Below, piece after piece: positions 25,501-40,500 of a DNA stretch of 64,000 bases. This DNA is from Phytophthora colocasiae (lineage: Eukaryota; Oomycota; Peronosporomycetes; Peronosporales; Peronosporaceae), in NCBI GenBank assembly GCA_018806915.1, contig JAGKQI010000052.1, positions 558,001-622,000 of the forward strand. Reading direction: 5' to 3'. The position numbers were made by a program, and so were the translations under genes. The notes below the pieces were generated by a model. That model saw nothing but the letters and a program-made list of their open reading frames with translations. It did not search any database and had not been told where the DNA came from. Position 1 is the first letter of the stretch; every line of letters starts with the position of its first letter.

Positions 25501-28500
25501 AAGCTATGAGTCGCCGCTTCCTGCCTCCGGACAGTGAATATCGCCTCCGCGAGCGTTTGTGTGCGCCAAATCAGGGTTCGTCGCTGCATGATTACGTGGC
25601 GATTTTTCAAAAATTGCTCACCCAGTGCACGGTACCCATCAGCCAGCTGAAGCTCCGTTTTTATTTCCCAACAAGGATTAAAGACGGAGACTGCGAATCA
25701 CGTTCGTGAAAACCATCCGGCGACACTGGACGAGACTATCCAGATCGCTATGCGCTTTGATCACGCTGGCAAACGTTCTCTCATGCTTGACAATGGGTGG
25801 CAGTCACAGCTCCAGCAGGTCTTCATCGAGCTTGCCATGATAGGTTGGGGTTCGTGGTTGCGGGCTACAGTTGGCTGTGCGGAGAGCGCGTCGATGCGAG
25901 CTTGACTAGCAGCAATTGCTGCTGCATGAGGCCTTGAAATTCAGTCTGCTGTCTCGCCAGCTGCTGTAGAAGGCCCTCAACGGTCTGCGGAGTGGTGGTC
26001 TCTTCCATCACGGTGAAGCAGGTCTTGAAAGTGGGTGTCGGCACGAGGGCCGGTTTCTTGGACAAGTCGAAGCTTGGACTTTCCAAGTGCTACTATGTAA
26101 TGTAGTAGAGAAGGCAAATTGGAAAGTGAATTAAGGTTAGATGTTGCTCTTACAGACTAGTAAATCCTACAAGTTGAAGTAGAATAATCTTAACCAATCA
26201 AAAATCAGAACAACACGCCTTCATCCAATCCGAATGCAAGGATCGTGGCGTTAAGCCAATCACGACTTAGGCTGCGTGTCTTCTCGTGCGCAACACGCTG
26301 GAGGCACGAGCCTTGACGTAGAATACGTCACACGACCTCGTTTTAAAAAGGAGGGTCCCTATTTCGAAGGGCAGTTGGGCGCGATGTGGCCAACTTTCTT
26401 GCAACGGTGGCAAGTCGTATCCGATGATGAGCGATGAGACATCCCAATTCGTCATCATGGTGGCTACTCATCTGGGCGTCACCCCTATGACCTGGTATCG
26501 TCCGTTCGCGATCGAGCGTGATCACTCGGGTCGTATTAAGACATGGGTCATTTTCAAGGAAGCTATGAGTCGCCGCTTCCTGCCTCCGGACAGTGAATAT
26601 CGCCTCCGCGAGCGTTTGTGTGCGCCAAATCAGGGTTCGTCGCTGCATGATTACGTGGCGATTTTTCAAAATTGCTCACCCAGTGCACGGTACCCATCAG
26701 CCAGCTGAAGCTCCGTTTTTATTTCCCAACAAGGATTAAAGACGGAGACTGCGAATCACGTTCGTGAAAACCATCCGGCGACACTGGACGAGACTATCCA
26801 GATCGCTATGCGCTTTGATCACGCTGGCAAACGTTCTCTCATGCTTGACAATGGGTGGCAGTCACAGCTCCAGCAGGTCTTCATCGAGCTTGCCATGATA
26901 GGTTGGGGTTCGTGGTTGCGGGCTACAGTTGGCTGTGCGGAGAGCGCGTCGATGCGAGCTTGACTAGCAGCAATTGCTGCTGCATGAGGCCTTGAAATTC
27001 AGTCTGCTGTCTCGCCAGCTGCTGTAGAAGGCCCTCAACGGTCTGCGGAGTGGTGGTCTCTTCCATCACGGTGAAGCAGGTCTTGAAAGTTTTTGTCGGC
27101 ACGAGGGCCGGTTTCTTGGACAAGTCGAAGCTTGGACTTTCCAAGTGCTACTATGTAATGTAGTAGAGAAGGCAAATTGGAAAGCGAATTAAGGTTAGAT
27201 GTTGCTCTTACAGACTAGTAAATCCTACAAGTTGAAGTAGAATAATCTTAACCAATCAAAAATCAGAACAACACGCCTTCATCCAATCCGAATGCAGGGA
27301 TCGTGGCGTTAAGCCAATCACGACTTAGGCTGCGTGTCTTCTCGTGCGCAACACGCTGGAGGCACGAGCCTTGACGTAGAATACGTCACACGACCTCGTT
27401 TTAAAAGGAGGGTCCCTATTTCGAAGGGCAGTTGGGCGCGATGTGGCCAACTTTCTTGCAACGGTGGCAAGTCGTATCCGATGATGAGCGATGAGACATC
27501 CCAATTCGTCATCATGGTGGCTACTCATCTGGGCGTCACCCCTATGACCTGGTATCGTCCGTTCGCGATCGAGCGTGATCACTCGGGTCGTATTAAGACA
27601 TGGGTCATTTTCAAAGGAAGCTATGAGTCGCCGCTTCCTGCCTCCGGACAGTGAATATCGCCTCCGCGAGCGTTTGTGTGCGCCAAATCAGGGTTCGTCG
27701 CTGCATGATTACGTGGCGATTTTTCAAAATTGCTCACCCAGTGCACGGTACCCATCAGCCAGCTGAAGCTCCGTTTTTATTTCCCAACAAGGATTAAAGA
27801 CGGAGACTGCGAATCACGTTCGTGAAAACCATCCGGCGACACTGGACGAGACTATCCAGATCGCTATGCGCTTTGATCACGCTGGCAAACGTTCTCTCAT
27901 GCTTGACAATGGGTGGCAGTCACAGCTCCAGCAGGTCTTCATCGAGCTTGCCATGATAGGTTGGGGGTTCGTGGTTGCGGGCTACAGTTGGCTGTGCGGA
28001 GAGCGCGTCGATGCGAGCTTGACTAGCAGCAATTGCTGCTGCATGAGGCCTTGAAATTCAGTCTGCTGTCTCGCCAGCTGCTGTAGAAGGCCCTCAACGG
28101 TCTGCGGAGTGGTGGTCTCTTCCATCACGGTGAAGCAGGTCTTGAAAGTTTTTGTCGGCACGAGGGCCGGTTTCTTGGACAAGTCGAAGCTTGGACTTTC
28201 CAAGTGCTACTATGTAATGTAGTAGAGAAGGCAAATTGGAAAGCGAATTAAGGTTAGATGTTGCTCTTACAGACTAGTAAATCCTACAAGTTGAAGTAGA
28301 ATAATCTTAACCAATCAAAAATCAGAACAACACGCCTTCATCCAATCCGAATGCAGGATCGTGGCGTTAAGCCAATCACGACTTAGGCTGCGTGTCTTCT
28401 CGTGCGCAACACGCTGGAGGCACGAGCCTTGACGTAGAATACGTCACACGACCTCGTTTTAAAAGGAGGGTCCCTATTTCGAAGGGCAGTTGGGCGCGAT

Positions 28501-31500
28501 GTGGCCAACTTTCTTGCAACGGTGGCAAGTCGTATCCGATGATGAGCGATGAGACATCCCAATTCGTCATCATGGTGGCTACTCATCTGGGCGTCACCCC
28601 TATGACCTGGTATCGTCCGTTCGCGATCGAGCGTGATCACTCGGGTCGTATTAAGACATGGGTCATTTTCAAGGAAGCTATGAGTCGCCGCTTCCTGCCT
28701 CCGGACAGTGAATATCGCCTCCGCGAGCGTTTGTGTGCGCCAAATCAGGGTTCGTCGCTGCATGATTACGTGGCGATTTTTCAAAATTGCTCACCCAGTG
28801 CACGGTACCCATCAGCCAGCTGAAGCTCCGTTTTTATTTCCCAACAAGGATTAAAGACGGAGACTGCGAATCACGTTCGTGAAAACCATCCGGCGACACT
28901 GGACGAGACTATCCAGATCGCTATGCGCTTTGATCACGCTGGCAAACGTTCTCTCATGCTTGACAATGGGTGGCAGTCACAGCTCCAGCAGGTCTTCATC
29001 GAGCTTGCCATGATAGGTTGGGGGTTCGTGGTTGCGGGCTACAGTTGGCTGTGCGGAGAGCGCGTCGATGCGAGCTTGACTAGCAGCAATTGCTGCTGCA
29101 TGAGGCCTTGAAATTCAGTCTGCTGTCTCGCCAGCTGCTGTAGAAGGCCCTCAACGGTCTGCGGAGTGGTGGTCTCTTCCATCACGGTGAAGCAGGTCTT
29201 GAAAGTTTTGTCGGCACGAGGGCCGGTTTCTTGGACAAGTCGAAGCTTGACTTTCCAAGTGCTACTATGTAATGTAGTAGAGAAGGCAAATTGGAAAGCG
29301 AATTAAGGTTAGATGTTGCTCTTACAGACTAGTAAATCCTACAAGTTGAAGTAGAATAATCTTAACCAATCAAAAATCAGAACAACACGCCTTCATCCAA
29401 TCCGAATGCAGGGATCGTGGCGTTAAGCCAATCACGACTTAGGCTGCGTGTCTTCTCGTGCGCAACACGCTGGAGGCACGAGCCTTGACGTAGAATACGT
29501 CACACGACCTCGTTTTAAAAGGAGGGTCCCTATTTCGAAGGGCAGTTGGGCGCGATGTGGCCAACTTTCTTGCAACGGTGGCAAGTCGTATCCGATGATG
29601 AGCGATGAGACATCCCAATTCGTCATCATGGTGGCTACTCATCTGGGCGTCACCCCTATGACCTGGTATCGTCCGTTCGCGATCGAGCGTGATCACTCGG
29701 GTCGTATTAAGACATGGGTCATTTTCAAGGAAGCTATGAGTCGCCGCTTCCTGCCTCCGGACAGTGAATATCGCCTCCGCGAGCGTTTGTGTGCGCCAAA
29801 TCAGGGTTCGTCGCTGCATGATTACGTGGCGATTTTTCAAAAATTGCTCACCCAGTGCACGGTACCCATCAGCCAGCTGAAGCTCCGTTTTTATTTCCCA
29901 ACAAGGATTAAAGACGGAGACTGCGAATCACGTTCGTGAAAACCATCCGGCGACACTGGACGAGACTATCCAGATCGCTATGCGCTTTGATCACGCTGGC
30001 AAACGTTCTCTCATGCTTGACAATGGGTGGCAGTCACAGCTCCAGCAGGTCTTCATCGAGCTTGCCATGATAGGTTGGGGTTCGTGGTTGCGGGCTACAG
30101 TTGGCTGTGCGGAGAGCGCGTCGATGCGAGCTTGACTAGCAGCAATTGCTGCTGCATGAGGCCTTGAAATTCAGTCTGCTGTCTCGCCAGCTGCTGTAGA
30201 AGGCCCTCAACGGTCTGCGGAGTGGTGGTCTCTTCCATCACGGTGAAGCAGGTCTTGAAAGTTTTGTCGGCACGAGGGCCGGTTTCTTGGACAAGTCGAA
30301 GCTTGACTTTCCAAGTGCTACTATGTAATGTAGTAGAGAAGGCAAATTGGAAAGCGAATTAAGGTTAGATGTTGCTCTTACAGACTAGTAAATCCTACAA
30401 GTTGGAAGTAGAATAATCTTAACCAATCAAAAATCAGAACAACACGCCTTCATCCAATCCGAATGCAGGGATCGTGGCGTTAAGCCAATCACGACTTAGG
30501 CTGCGTGTCTTCTCGTGCGCAACACGCTGGAGGCACGAGCCTTGACGTAGAATACGTCACACGACCTCGTTTTAAAAGGAGGGTCCCTATTTCGAAGGGC
30601 AGTTGGGCGCGATGTGGCCAACTTTCTTGCAACGGTGGCAAGTCGTATCCGATGATGAGCGATGAGACATCCCAATTCGTCATCATGGTGGCTACTCATC
30701 TGGGCGTCACCCCTATGACCTGGTATCGTCCGTTCGCGATCGAGCGTGATCACTCGGGTCGTATTAAGACATGGGTCATTTTCAAGGAAGCTATGAGTCG
30801 CCGCTTCCTGCCTCCGGACAGTGAATATCGCCTCCGCGAGCGTTTGTGTGCGCCAAATCAGGGTTCGTCGCTGCATGATTACGTGGCGATTTTTCAAAAA
30901 TTGCTCACCCAGTGCACGGTACCCATCAGCCAGCTGAAGCTCCGTTTTTATTTCCCAACAAGGATTAAAGACGGAGACTGCGAATCACGTTCGTGAAAAC
31001 CATCCGGCGACACTGGACGAGACTATCCAGATCGCTATGCGCTTTGATCACGCTGGCAAACGTTCTCTCATGCTTGACAATGGGTGGCAGTCACAGCTCC
31101 AGCAGGTCTTCATCGAGCTTGCCATGATAGGTTGGGGGTTCGTGGTTGCGGGCTACAGTTGGCTGTGCGGAGAGCGCGTCGATGCGAGCTTGACTAGCAG
31201 CAATTGCTGCTGCATGAGGCCTTGAAATTCAGTCTGCTGTCTCGCCAGCTGCTGTAGAAGGCCCTCAACGGTCTGCGGAGTGGTGGTCTCTTCCATCACG
31301 GTGAAGCAGGTCTTGAAAGTTTTTGTCGGCACGAGGGCCGGTTTCTTGAACAAGTCGAAGCTTGGACTTTCCAAGTGCTACTATGTAATGTAGTAGAGAA
31401 GGCAAATTGGAAAGTGAATTAAGGTTAGATGTTGCTCTTACAGACTAGTAAATCCTACAAGTTGAAGTAGAATAATCTTAACCAATCAAAAATCAGAACA

Positions 31501-34500
31501 ACACGCCTTCATCCAATCCGAATGCAGGGATCGTGGCGTTAAGCCAATCACGACTTAGGCTGCGTGTCTTCTCGTGCGCAACACGCTGGAGGCACGAGCC
31601 TTGACGTAGAATACGTCACACGACCTCGTTTTAAAAGGAGGGTCCCTATTTCGAAGGGCAGTTGGGCGCGATGTGGCCAACTTTCTTGCAACGGTGGCAA
31701 GTCGTATCCGATGATGAGCGATGAGACATCCCAATTCGTCATCATGGTGGCTACTCATCTGGGCGTCACCCTATGACCTGGTATCGTCCGTTCGCGATCG
31801 AGCGTGATCACTCGGGTCGTATTAAGACATGGGTCATTTTCAAGGAAGCTATGAGTCGCCGCTTCCTGCCTCCGGACAGTGAATATCGCCTCCGCGAGCG
31901 TTTGTGTGCGCCAAATCAGGGTTCGTCGCTGCATGATTACGTGGCGATTTTTCAAAATTGCTCACCCAGTGCACGGTACCCATCAGCCAGCTGAAGCTCC
32001 GTTTTTTTTCCCAACAAGGATTAAAGACGGAGACTGCGAATCACGTTCGTGAAAACCATCCGGCGACACTGGACGAGACTATCCAGATCGCTATGCGCTT
32101 TGATCACGCTGGCAAACGTTCTCTCATGCTTGACAATGGGTGGCAGTCACAGCTCCAGCAGGTCTTCATCGAGCTTGCCATGATAGGTTGGGGGTTCGTG
32201 GTTGCGGGCTACAGTTGGCTGTGCGGAGAGCGCGTCGATGCGAGCTTGACTAGCAGCAATTGCTGCTGCATGAGGCCTTGAAATTCAGTCTGCTGTCTCG
32301 CCAGCTGCTGTAGAAGGCCCTCAACGGTCTGCGGAGTGGTGGTCTCTTCCATCACGGTGAAGCAGGTCTTGAAAGTTTTTGTCGGCACGAGGGCCGGTTT
32401 CTTGGACAAGTCGAAGCTTGGACTTTCCAAGTGCTACTATGTAATGTAGTAGAGAAGGCAAATTGGAAAGCGAATTAAGGTTAGATGTTGCTCTTACAGA
32501 CTAGTAAATCCTACAAGTTGAAGTAGAATAATCTTAACCAATCAAAAATCAGAACAACACGCCTTCATCCAATCCGAATGCAGGGATCGTGGCGTTAAGC
32601 CAATCACGACTTAGGCTGCGTGTCTTCTCGTGCGCAACACGCTGGAGGCACGAGCCTTGACGTAGAATACGTCACACGACCTCGTTTTAAAAGGAGGGTC
32701 CCTATTTCGAAGGGCAGTTGGGCGCGATGTGGCCAACTTTCTTGCAACGGTGGCAAGTCGTATCCGATGATGAGCGATGAGACATCCCAATTCGTCATCA
32801 TGGTGGCTACTCATCTGGGCGTCACCCCTATGACCTGGTATCGTCCGTTCGCGATCGAGCGTGATCACTCGGGTCGTATTAAGACATGGGTCATTTTCAA
32901 GGAAGCTATGAGTCGCCGCTTCCTGCCTCCGGACAGTGAATATCGCCTCCGCGAGCGTTTGTGTGCGCCAAATCAGGGTTCGTCGCTGCATGATTACGTG
33001 GCGATTTTTCAAAATTGCTCACCCAGTGCACGGTACCCATCAGCCAGCTGAAGCTCCGTTTTTATTTCCCAACAAGGATTAAAGACGGAGACTGCGAATC
33101 ACGTTCGTGAAAACCATCCGGCGACACTGGACGAGACTATCCAGATCGCTATGCGCTTTGATCACGCTGGCAAACGTTCTCTCATGCTTGACAATGGGTG
33201 GCAGTCACAGCTCCAGCAGGTCTTCATCGAGCTTGCCATGATAGGTTGGGGGTTCGTGGTTGCGGGCTACAGTTGGCTGTGCGGAGAGCGCGTCGATGCG
33301 AGCTTGACTAGCAGCAATTGCTGCTGCATGAGGCCTTGAAATTCAGTCTGCTGTCTCGCCAGCTGCTGTAGAAGGCCCTCAACGGTCTGCGGAGTGGTGG
33401 TCTCTTCCATCACGGTGAAGCAGGTCTTGAAAGTTTTTGTCGGCACGAGGGCCGGTTTCTTGGACAAGTCGAAGCTTGGACTTTCCAAGTGCTACTATGT
33501 AATGTAGTAGAGAAGGCAAATTGGAAAGCGAATTAAGGTTAGATGTTGCTCTTACAGACTAGTAAATCCTACAAGTTGAAGTAGAATAATCTTAACCAAT
33601 CAAAAATCAGAACAACACGCCTTCATCCAATCCGAATGCAGGGATCGTGGCGTTAAGCCAATCACGACTTAGGCTGCGTGTCTTCTCGTGCGCAACACGC
33701 TGGAGGCACGAGCCTTGACGTAGAATACGTCACACGACCTCGTTTTAAAAGGAGGGTCCCTATTTCGAAGGGCAGTTGGGCGCGATGTGGCCAACTTTCT
33801 TGCAACGGTGGCAAGTCGTATCCGATGATGAGCGATGAGACATCCCAATTCGTCATCATGGTGGCTACTCATCTGGGCGTCACCCCTATGACCTGGTATC
33901 GTCCGTTCGCGATCGAGCGTGATCACTCGGGTCGTATTAAGACATGGGTCATTTTCAAGGAAGCTATGAGTCGCCGCTTCCTGCCTCCGGACAGTGAATA
34001 TCGCCTCCGCGAGCGTTTGTGTGCGCCAAATCAGGGTTCGTCGCTGCATGATTACGTGGCGATTTTTCAAAAATTGCTCACCCAGTGCACGGTACCCATC
34101 AGCCAGCTGAAGCTCCGTTTTTATTTCCCAACAAGGATTAAAGACGGAGACTGCGAATCACGTTCGTGAAAACCATCCGGCGACACTGGACGAGACTATC
34201 CAGATCGCTATGCGCTTTGATCACGCTGGCAAACGTTCTCTCATGCTTGACAATGGGTGGCAGTCACAGCTCCAGCAGGTCTTCATCGAGCTTGCCATGA
34301 TAGGTTGGGGGTTCGTGGTTGCGGGCTACAGTTGGCTGTGCGGAGAGCGCGTCGATGCGAGCTTGACTAGCAGCAATTGCTGCTGCATGAGGCCTTGAAA
34401 TTCAGTCTGCTGTCTCGCCAGCTGCTGTAGAAGGCCCTCAACGGTCTGCGGAGTGGTGGTCTCTTCCATCACGGTGAAGCAGGTCTTGAAAGTTTTTGTC

Positions 34501-37500
34501 GGCACGAGGGCCGGTTTCTTGGACAAGTCGAAGCTTGGACTTTCCAAGTGCTACTATGTAATGTAGTAGAGAAGGCAAATTGGAAAGCGAATTAAGGTTA
34601 GATGTTGCTCTTACAGACTAGTAAATCCTACAAGTTGAAGTAGAATAATCTTAACCAATCAAAAATCAGAACAACACGCCTTCATCCAATCCGAATGCAG
34701 GGATCGTGGCGTTAAGCCAATCACGACTTAGGCTGCGTGTCTTCTCGTGCGCAACACGCTGGAGGCACGAGCCTTGACGTAGAATACGTCACACGACCTC
34801 GTTTTAAAAGGAGGGTCCCTATTTCGAAGGGCAGTTGGGCGCGATGTGGCCAACTTTCTTGCAACGGTGGCAAGTCGTATCCGATGATGAGCGATGAGAC
34901 ATCCCAATTCGTCATCATGGTGGCTACTCATCTGGGCGTCACCCCTATGACCTGGTATCGTCCGTTCGCGATCGAGCGTGATCACTCGGGTCGTATTAAG
35001 ACATGGGTCATTTTCAAGGAAGCTATGAGTCGCCGCTTCCTGCCTCCGGACAGTGAATATCGCCTCCGCGAGCGTTTGTGTGCGCCAAATCAGGGTTCGT
35101 CGCTGCATGATTACGTGGCGATTTTTCAAAAATTGCTCACCCAGTGCACGGTACCCATCAGCCAGCTGAAGCTCCGTTTTTATTTCCCAACAAGGATTAA
35201 AGACGGAGACTGCGAATCACGTTCGTGAAAACCATCCGGCGACACTGGACGAGACTATCCAGATCGCTATGCGCTTTGATCACGCTGGCAAACGTTCTCT
35301 CATGCTTGACAATGGGTGGCAGTCACAGCTCCAGCAGGTCTTCATCGAGCTTGCCATGATAGGTTGGGGTTCGTGGTTGCGGGCTACAGTTGGCTGTGCG
35401 GAGAGCGCGTCGATGCGAGCTTGACTAGCAGCAATTGCTGCTGCATGAGGCCTTGAAATTCAGTCTGCTGTCTCGCCAGCTGCTGTAGAAGGCCCTCAAC
35501 GGTCTGCGGAGTGGTGGTCTCTTCCATCACGGTGAAGCAGGTCTTGAAAGTTTTTGTCGGCACGAGGGCCGGTTTCTTGGACAAGTCGAAGCTTGGACTT
35601 TCCAAGTGCTACTATGTAATGTAGTAGAGAAGGCAAATTGGAAAGCGAATTAAGGTTAGATGTTGCTCTTACAGACTAGTAAATCCTACAAGTTGAAGTA
35701 GAATAATCTTAACCAATCAAAAATCAGAACAACACGCCTTCATCCAATCCGAATGCAGGATCGTGGCGTTAAGCCAATCACGACTTAGGCTGCGTGTCTT
35801 CTCGTGCGCAACACGCTGGAGGCACGAGCCTTGACGTAGAATACGTCACACGACCTCGTTTTAAAAGGAGGGTCCCTATTTCGAAGGGCAGTTGGGCGCG
35901 ATGTGGCCAACTTTCTTGCAACGGTGGCAAGTCGTATCCGATGATGAGCGATGAGACATCCCAATTCGTCATCATGGTGGCTACTCATCTGGGCGTCACC
36001 CCTATGACCTGGTATCGTCCGTTCGCGATCGAGCGTGATCACTCGGGTCGTATTAAGACATGGGTCATTTTCAAGGAAGCTATGAGTCGCCGCTTCCTGC
36101 CTCCGGACAGTGAATATCGCCTCCGCGAGCGTTTGTGTGCGCCAAATCAGGGTTCGTCGCTGCATGATTACGTGGCGATTTTTCAAAAATTGCTCACCCA
36201 GTGCACGGTACCCATCAGCCAGCTGAAGCTCCGTTTTTATTTCCCAACAAGGATTAAAGACGGAGACTGCGAATCACGTTCGTGAAAACCATCCGGCGAC
36301 ACTGGACGAGACTATCCAGATCGCTATGCGCTTTGATCACGCTGGCAAACGTTCTCTCATGCTTGACAATGGGTGGCAGTCACAGCTCCAGCAGGTCTTC
36401 ATCGAGCTTGCCATGATAGGTTGGGGGTTCGTGGTTGCGGGCTACAGTTGGCTGTGCGGAGAGCGCGTCGATGCGAGCTTGACTAGCAGCAATTGCTGCT
36501 GCATGAGGCCTTGAAATTCAGTCTGCTGTCTCGCCAGCTGCTGTAGAAGGCCCTCAACGGTCTGCGGAGTGGTGGTCTCTTCCATCACGGTGAAGCAGGT
36601 CTTGAAAGTTTTTGTCGGCACGAGGGCCGGTTTCTTGGACAAGTCGAAGCTTGGACTTTCCAAGTGCTACTATGTAATGTAGTAGAGAAGGCAAATTGGA
36701 AAGCGAATTAAGGTTAGATGTTGCTCTTACAGACTAGTAAATCCTACAAGTTGAAGTAGAATAATCTTAACCAATCAAAAATCAGAACAACACGCCTTCA
36801 TCCAATCCGAATGCAGGGATCGTGGCGTTAAGCCAATCACGACTTAGGCTGCGTGTCTTCTCGTGCGCAACACGCTGGAGGCACGAGCCTTGACGTAGAA
36901 TACGTCACACGACCTCGTTTTAAAAAGGAGGGTCCCTATTTCGAAGGGCAGTTGGGCGCGATGTGGCCAACTTTCTTGCAACGGTGGCAAGTCGTATCCG
37001 ATGATGAGCGATGAGACATCCCAATTCGTCATCATGGTGGCTACTCATCTGGGCGTCACCCCTATGACCTGGTATCGTCCGTTCGCGATCGAGCGTGATC
37101 ACTCGGGTCGTATTAAGACATGGGTCATTTTCAAGGAAGCTATGAGTCGCCGCTTCCTGCCTCCGGACAGTGAATATCGCCTCCGCGAGCGTTTGTGTGC
37201 GCCAAATCAGGGTTCGTCGCTGCATGATTACGTGGCGATTTTTCAAAAATTGCTCACCCAGTGCACGGTACCCATCAGCCAGCTGAAGCTCCGTTTTTAT
37301 TTCCCAACAAGGATTAAAGACGGAGACTGCGAATCACGTTCGTGAAAACCATCCGGCGACACTGGACGAGACTATCCAGATCGCTATGCGCTTTGATCAC
37401 GCTGGCAAACGTTCTCTCATGCTTGACAATGGGTGGCAGTCACAGCTCCAGCAGGTCTTCATCGAGCTTGCCATGATAGGTTGGGGTTCGTGGTTGCGGG

Positions 37501-40500
37501 CTACAGTTGGCTGTGCGGAGAGCGCGTCGATGCGAGCTTGACTAGCAGCAATTGCTGCTGCATGAGGCCTTGAAATTCAGTCTGCTGTCTCGCCAGCTGC
37601 TGTAGAAGGCCCTCAACGGTCTGCGGAGTGGTGGTCTCTTCCATCAGGGTGAAGCAGGTCTTGAAAGTTTTTGTCGGCACGAGGGCCGGTTTCTTGGACA
37701 AGTCGAAGCTTGGACTTTCCAAGTGCTACTATGTAATGTAGTAGAGAAGGCAAATTGGAAAGCGAATTAAGGTTAGATGTTGCTCTTACAGACTAGTAAA
37801 TCCTACAAGTTGAAGTAGAATAATCTTAACCAATCAAAAATCAGAACAACACGCCTTCATCCAATCAGAATGCAGGGATCGTGGCGTTAAGCCAATCACG
37901 ACTTAGGCTGCGTGTCTTCTCGTGCGCAACACGCTGGAGGCACGAGCCTTGACGTAGAATACGTCACACGACCTCGTTTTAAAAGGAGGGTCCCTATTTC
38001 GAAGGGCAGTTGGGCGCGATGTGGCCAACTTTCTTGCAACGGTGGCAAGTCGTATCCGATGATGAGCGATGAGACATCCCAATTCGTCATCATGGTGGCT
38101 ACTCATCTGGGCGTCACCCCTATGACCTGGTATCGTCCGTTCGCGATCGAGCGTGATCACTCGGGTCGTATTGAGACATGGGTCATTTTCAAGGAAGCTA
38201 TGAGTCGCCGCTTCCTGCCTCCGGACAGTGAATATCGCCTCCGCGAGCGTTTGTGTGCGCCAAATCAGGGTTCGTCGCTGCATGATTACGTGGCGATTTT
38301 TCAAAAATTGCTCACCCAGTGCACGGTACCCATCAGCCAGCTGAAGCTCCGTTTTTATTTCCCAACAAGGATTAAAGACGGAGACTGCGAATCACGTTCG
38401 TGAAAACCATCCGGCGACACTGGACGAGACTATCCAGATCGCTATGCGCTTTGATCACGCTGGCAAACGTTCTCTCATGCTTGACAATGGGTGGCAGTCA
38501 CAGCTCCAGCAGGTCTTCATCGAGCTTGCCATGATAGGTTGGGGGTTCGTGGTTGCGGGCTACAGTTGGCTGTGCGGAGAGCGCGTCGATGCGAGCTTGA
38601 CTAGCAGCAATTGCTGCTGCATGAGGCCTTGAAATTCAGTCTGCTGTCTCGCCAGCTGCTGTAGAAGGCCCTCAACGGTCTGCGGAGTGGTGGTCTCTTC
38701 CATCACGGTGAAGCAGGTCTTGAAAGTTTTTGTCGGCACGAGGGCCGGTTTCTTGGACAAGTCGAAGCTTGGACTTTCCAAGTGCTACTATGTAATGTAG
38801 TAGAGAAGGCAAATTGGAAAGCGAATTAAGGTTAGATGTTGCTCTTACAGACTAGTAAATCCTACAAGTTGAAGTAGAATAATCTTAACCAATCAAAAAT
38901 CAGAACAACACGCCTTCATCCAATCCGAATGCAGGGATCGTGGCGTTAAGCCAATCACGACTTAGGCTGCGTGCCTTCTCGTGCGCAACACGCTGGAGGC
39001 ACGAGCCTTGACGTAGAATACGTCACACGACCTCGTTTTAAAAGGAGGGTCCCTATTTCGAAGGGCAGTTGGGCGCGATGTGGCCAACTTTCTTGCAACG
39101 GTGGCAAGTCGTATCCGATGATGAGCGATGAGACATCCCAATTCGTCATCATGGTGGCTACTCATCTGGGCGTCACCCCTATGACCTGGTATCGTCCGTT
39201 CGCGATCGAGCGTGATCACTCGGGTCGTATTGAGACATGGGTCATTTTCAAGGAAGCTATGAGTCGCCGCTTCCTGCCTCCGGACAGTGAATATCGCCTC
39301 CGCGAGCGTTTGTGTGCGCCAAATCAGGGTTCGTCGCTGCATGATTACGTGGCGATTTTTCAAAAATTGCTCACCCAGTGCACGGTACCCATCAGCCAGC
39401 TGAAGCTCCGTTTTTATTTCCCAACAAGGATTAAAGACGGAGACTGCGAATCACGTTCGTGAAAACCATCCGGCGACACTGGACGAGACTATCCAGATCG
39501 CTATGCGCTTTGATCACGCTGGCAAACGTTCTCTCATGCTTGACAATGGGTGGCAGTCACAGCTCCAGCAGGTCTTCATCGAGCTTGCCATGATAGGTTG
39601 GGGGTTCGTGGTTGCGGGCTACAGTTGGCTGTGCGGAGAGCGCGTCGATGCGAGCTTGACTAGCAGCAATTGCTGCTGCATGAGGCCTTGAAATTCAGTC
39701 TGCTGTCTCGCCAGCTGCTGTAGAAGGCCCTCAACGGTCTGCGGAGTGGTGGTCTCTTCCATCACGGTGAAGCAGGTCTTGAAAGTTTTTGTCGGCACGA
39801 GGGCCGGTTTCTTGGACAAGTCGAAGCTTGGACTTTCCAAGTGCTACTATGTAATGTAGTAGAGAAGGCAAATTGGAAAGCGAATTAAGGTTAGATGTTG
39901 CTCTTACAGACTAGTAAATCCTACAAGTTGAAGTAGAATAATCTTAACCAATCAAAAATCAGAACAACACGCCTTCATCCAATCCGAATGCAGGGATCGT
40001 GGCGTTAAGCCAATCACGACTTAGGCTGCGTGTCTTCTCGTGCGCAACACGCTGGAGGCACGAGCCTTGACGTAGAATACGTCACACGACCTCGTTTTAA
40101 AAGGAGGGTCCCTATTTCGAAGGGCAGTTGGGCGCGATGTGGCCAACTTTCTTGCAACGGTGGCAAGTCGTATCCGATGATGAGCGATGAGACATCCCAA
40201 TTCGTCATCATGGTGGCTACTCATCTGGGCGTCACCCCTATGACCTGGTATCGTCCGTTCGCGATCGAGCGTGATCACTCGGGTCGTATTAAGACATGGG
40301 TCATTTTCAAGGAAGCTATGAGTCGCCGCTTCCTGCCTCCGGACAGTGAATATCGCCTCCGCGAGCGTTTGTGTGCGCCAAATCAGGGTTCGTCGCTGCA
40401 TGATTACGTGGCGATTTTTCAAAATTGCTCACCCAGTGCACGGTACCCATCAGCCAGCTGAAGCTCCGTTTTTATTTCCCAACAAGGATTAAAGACGGAG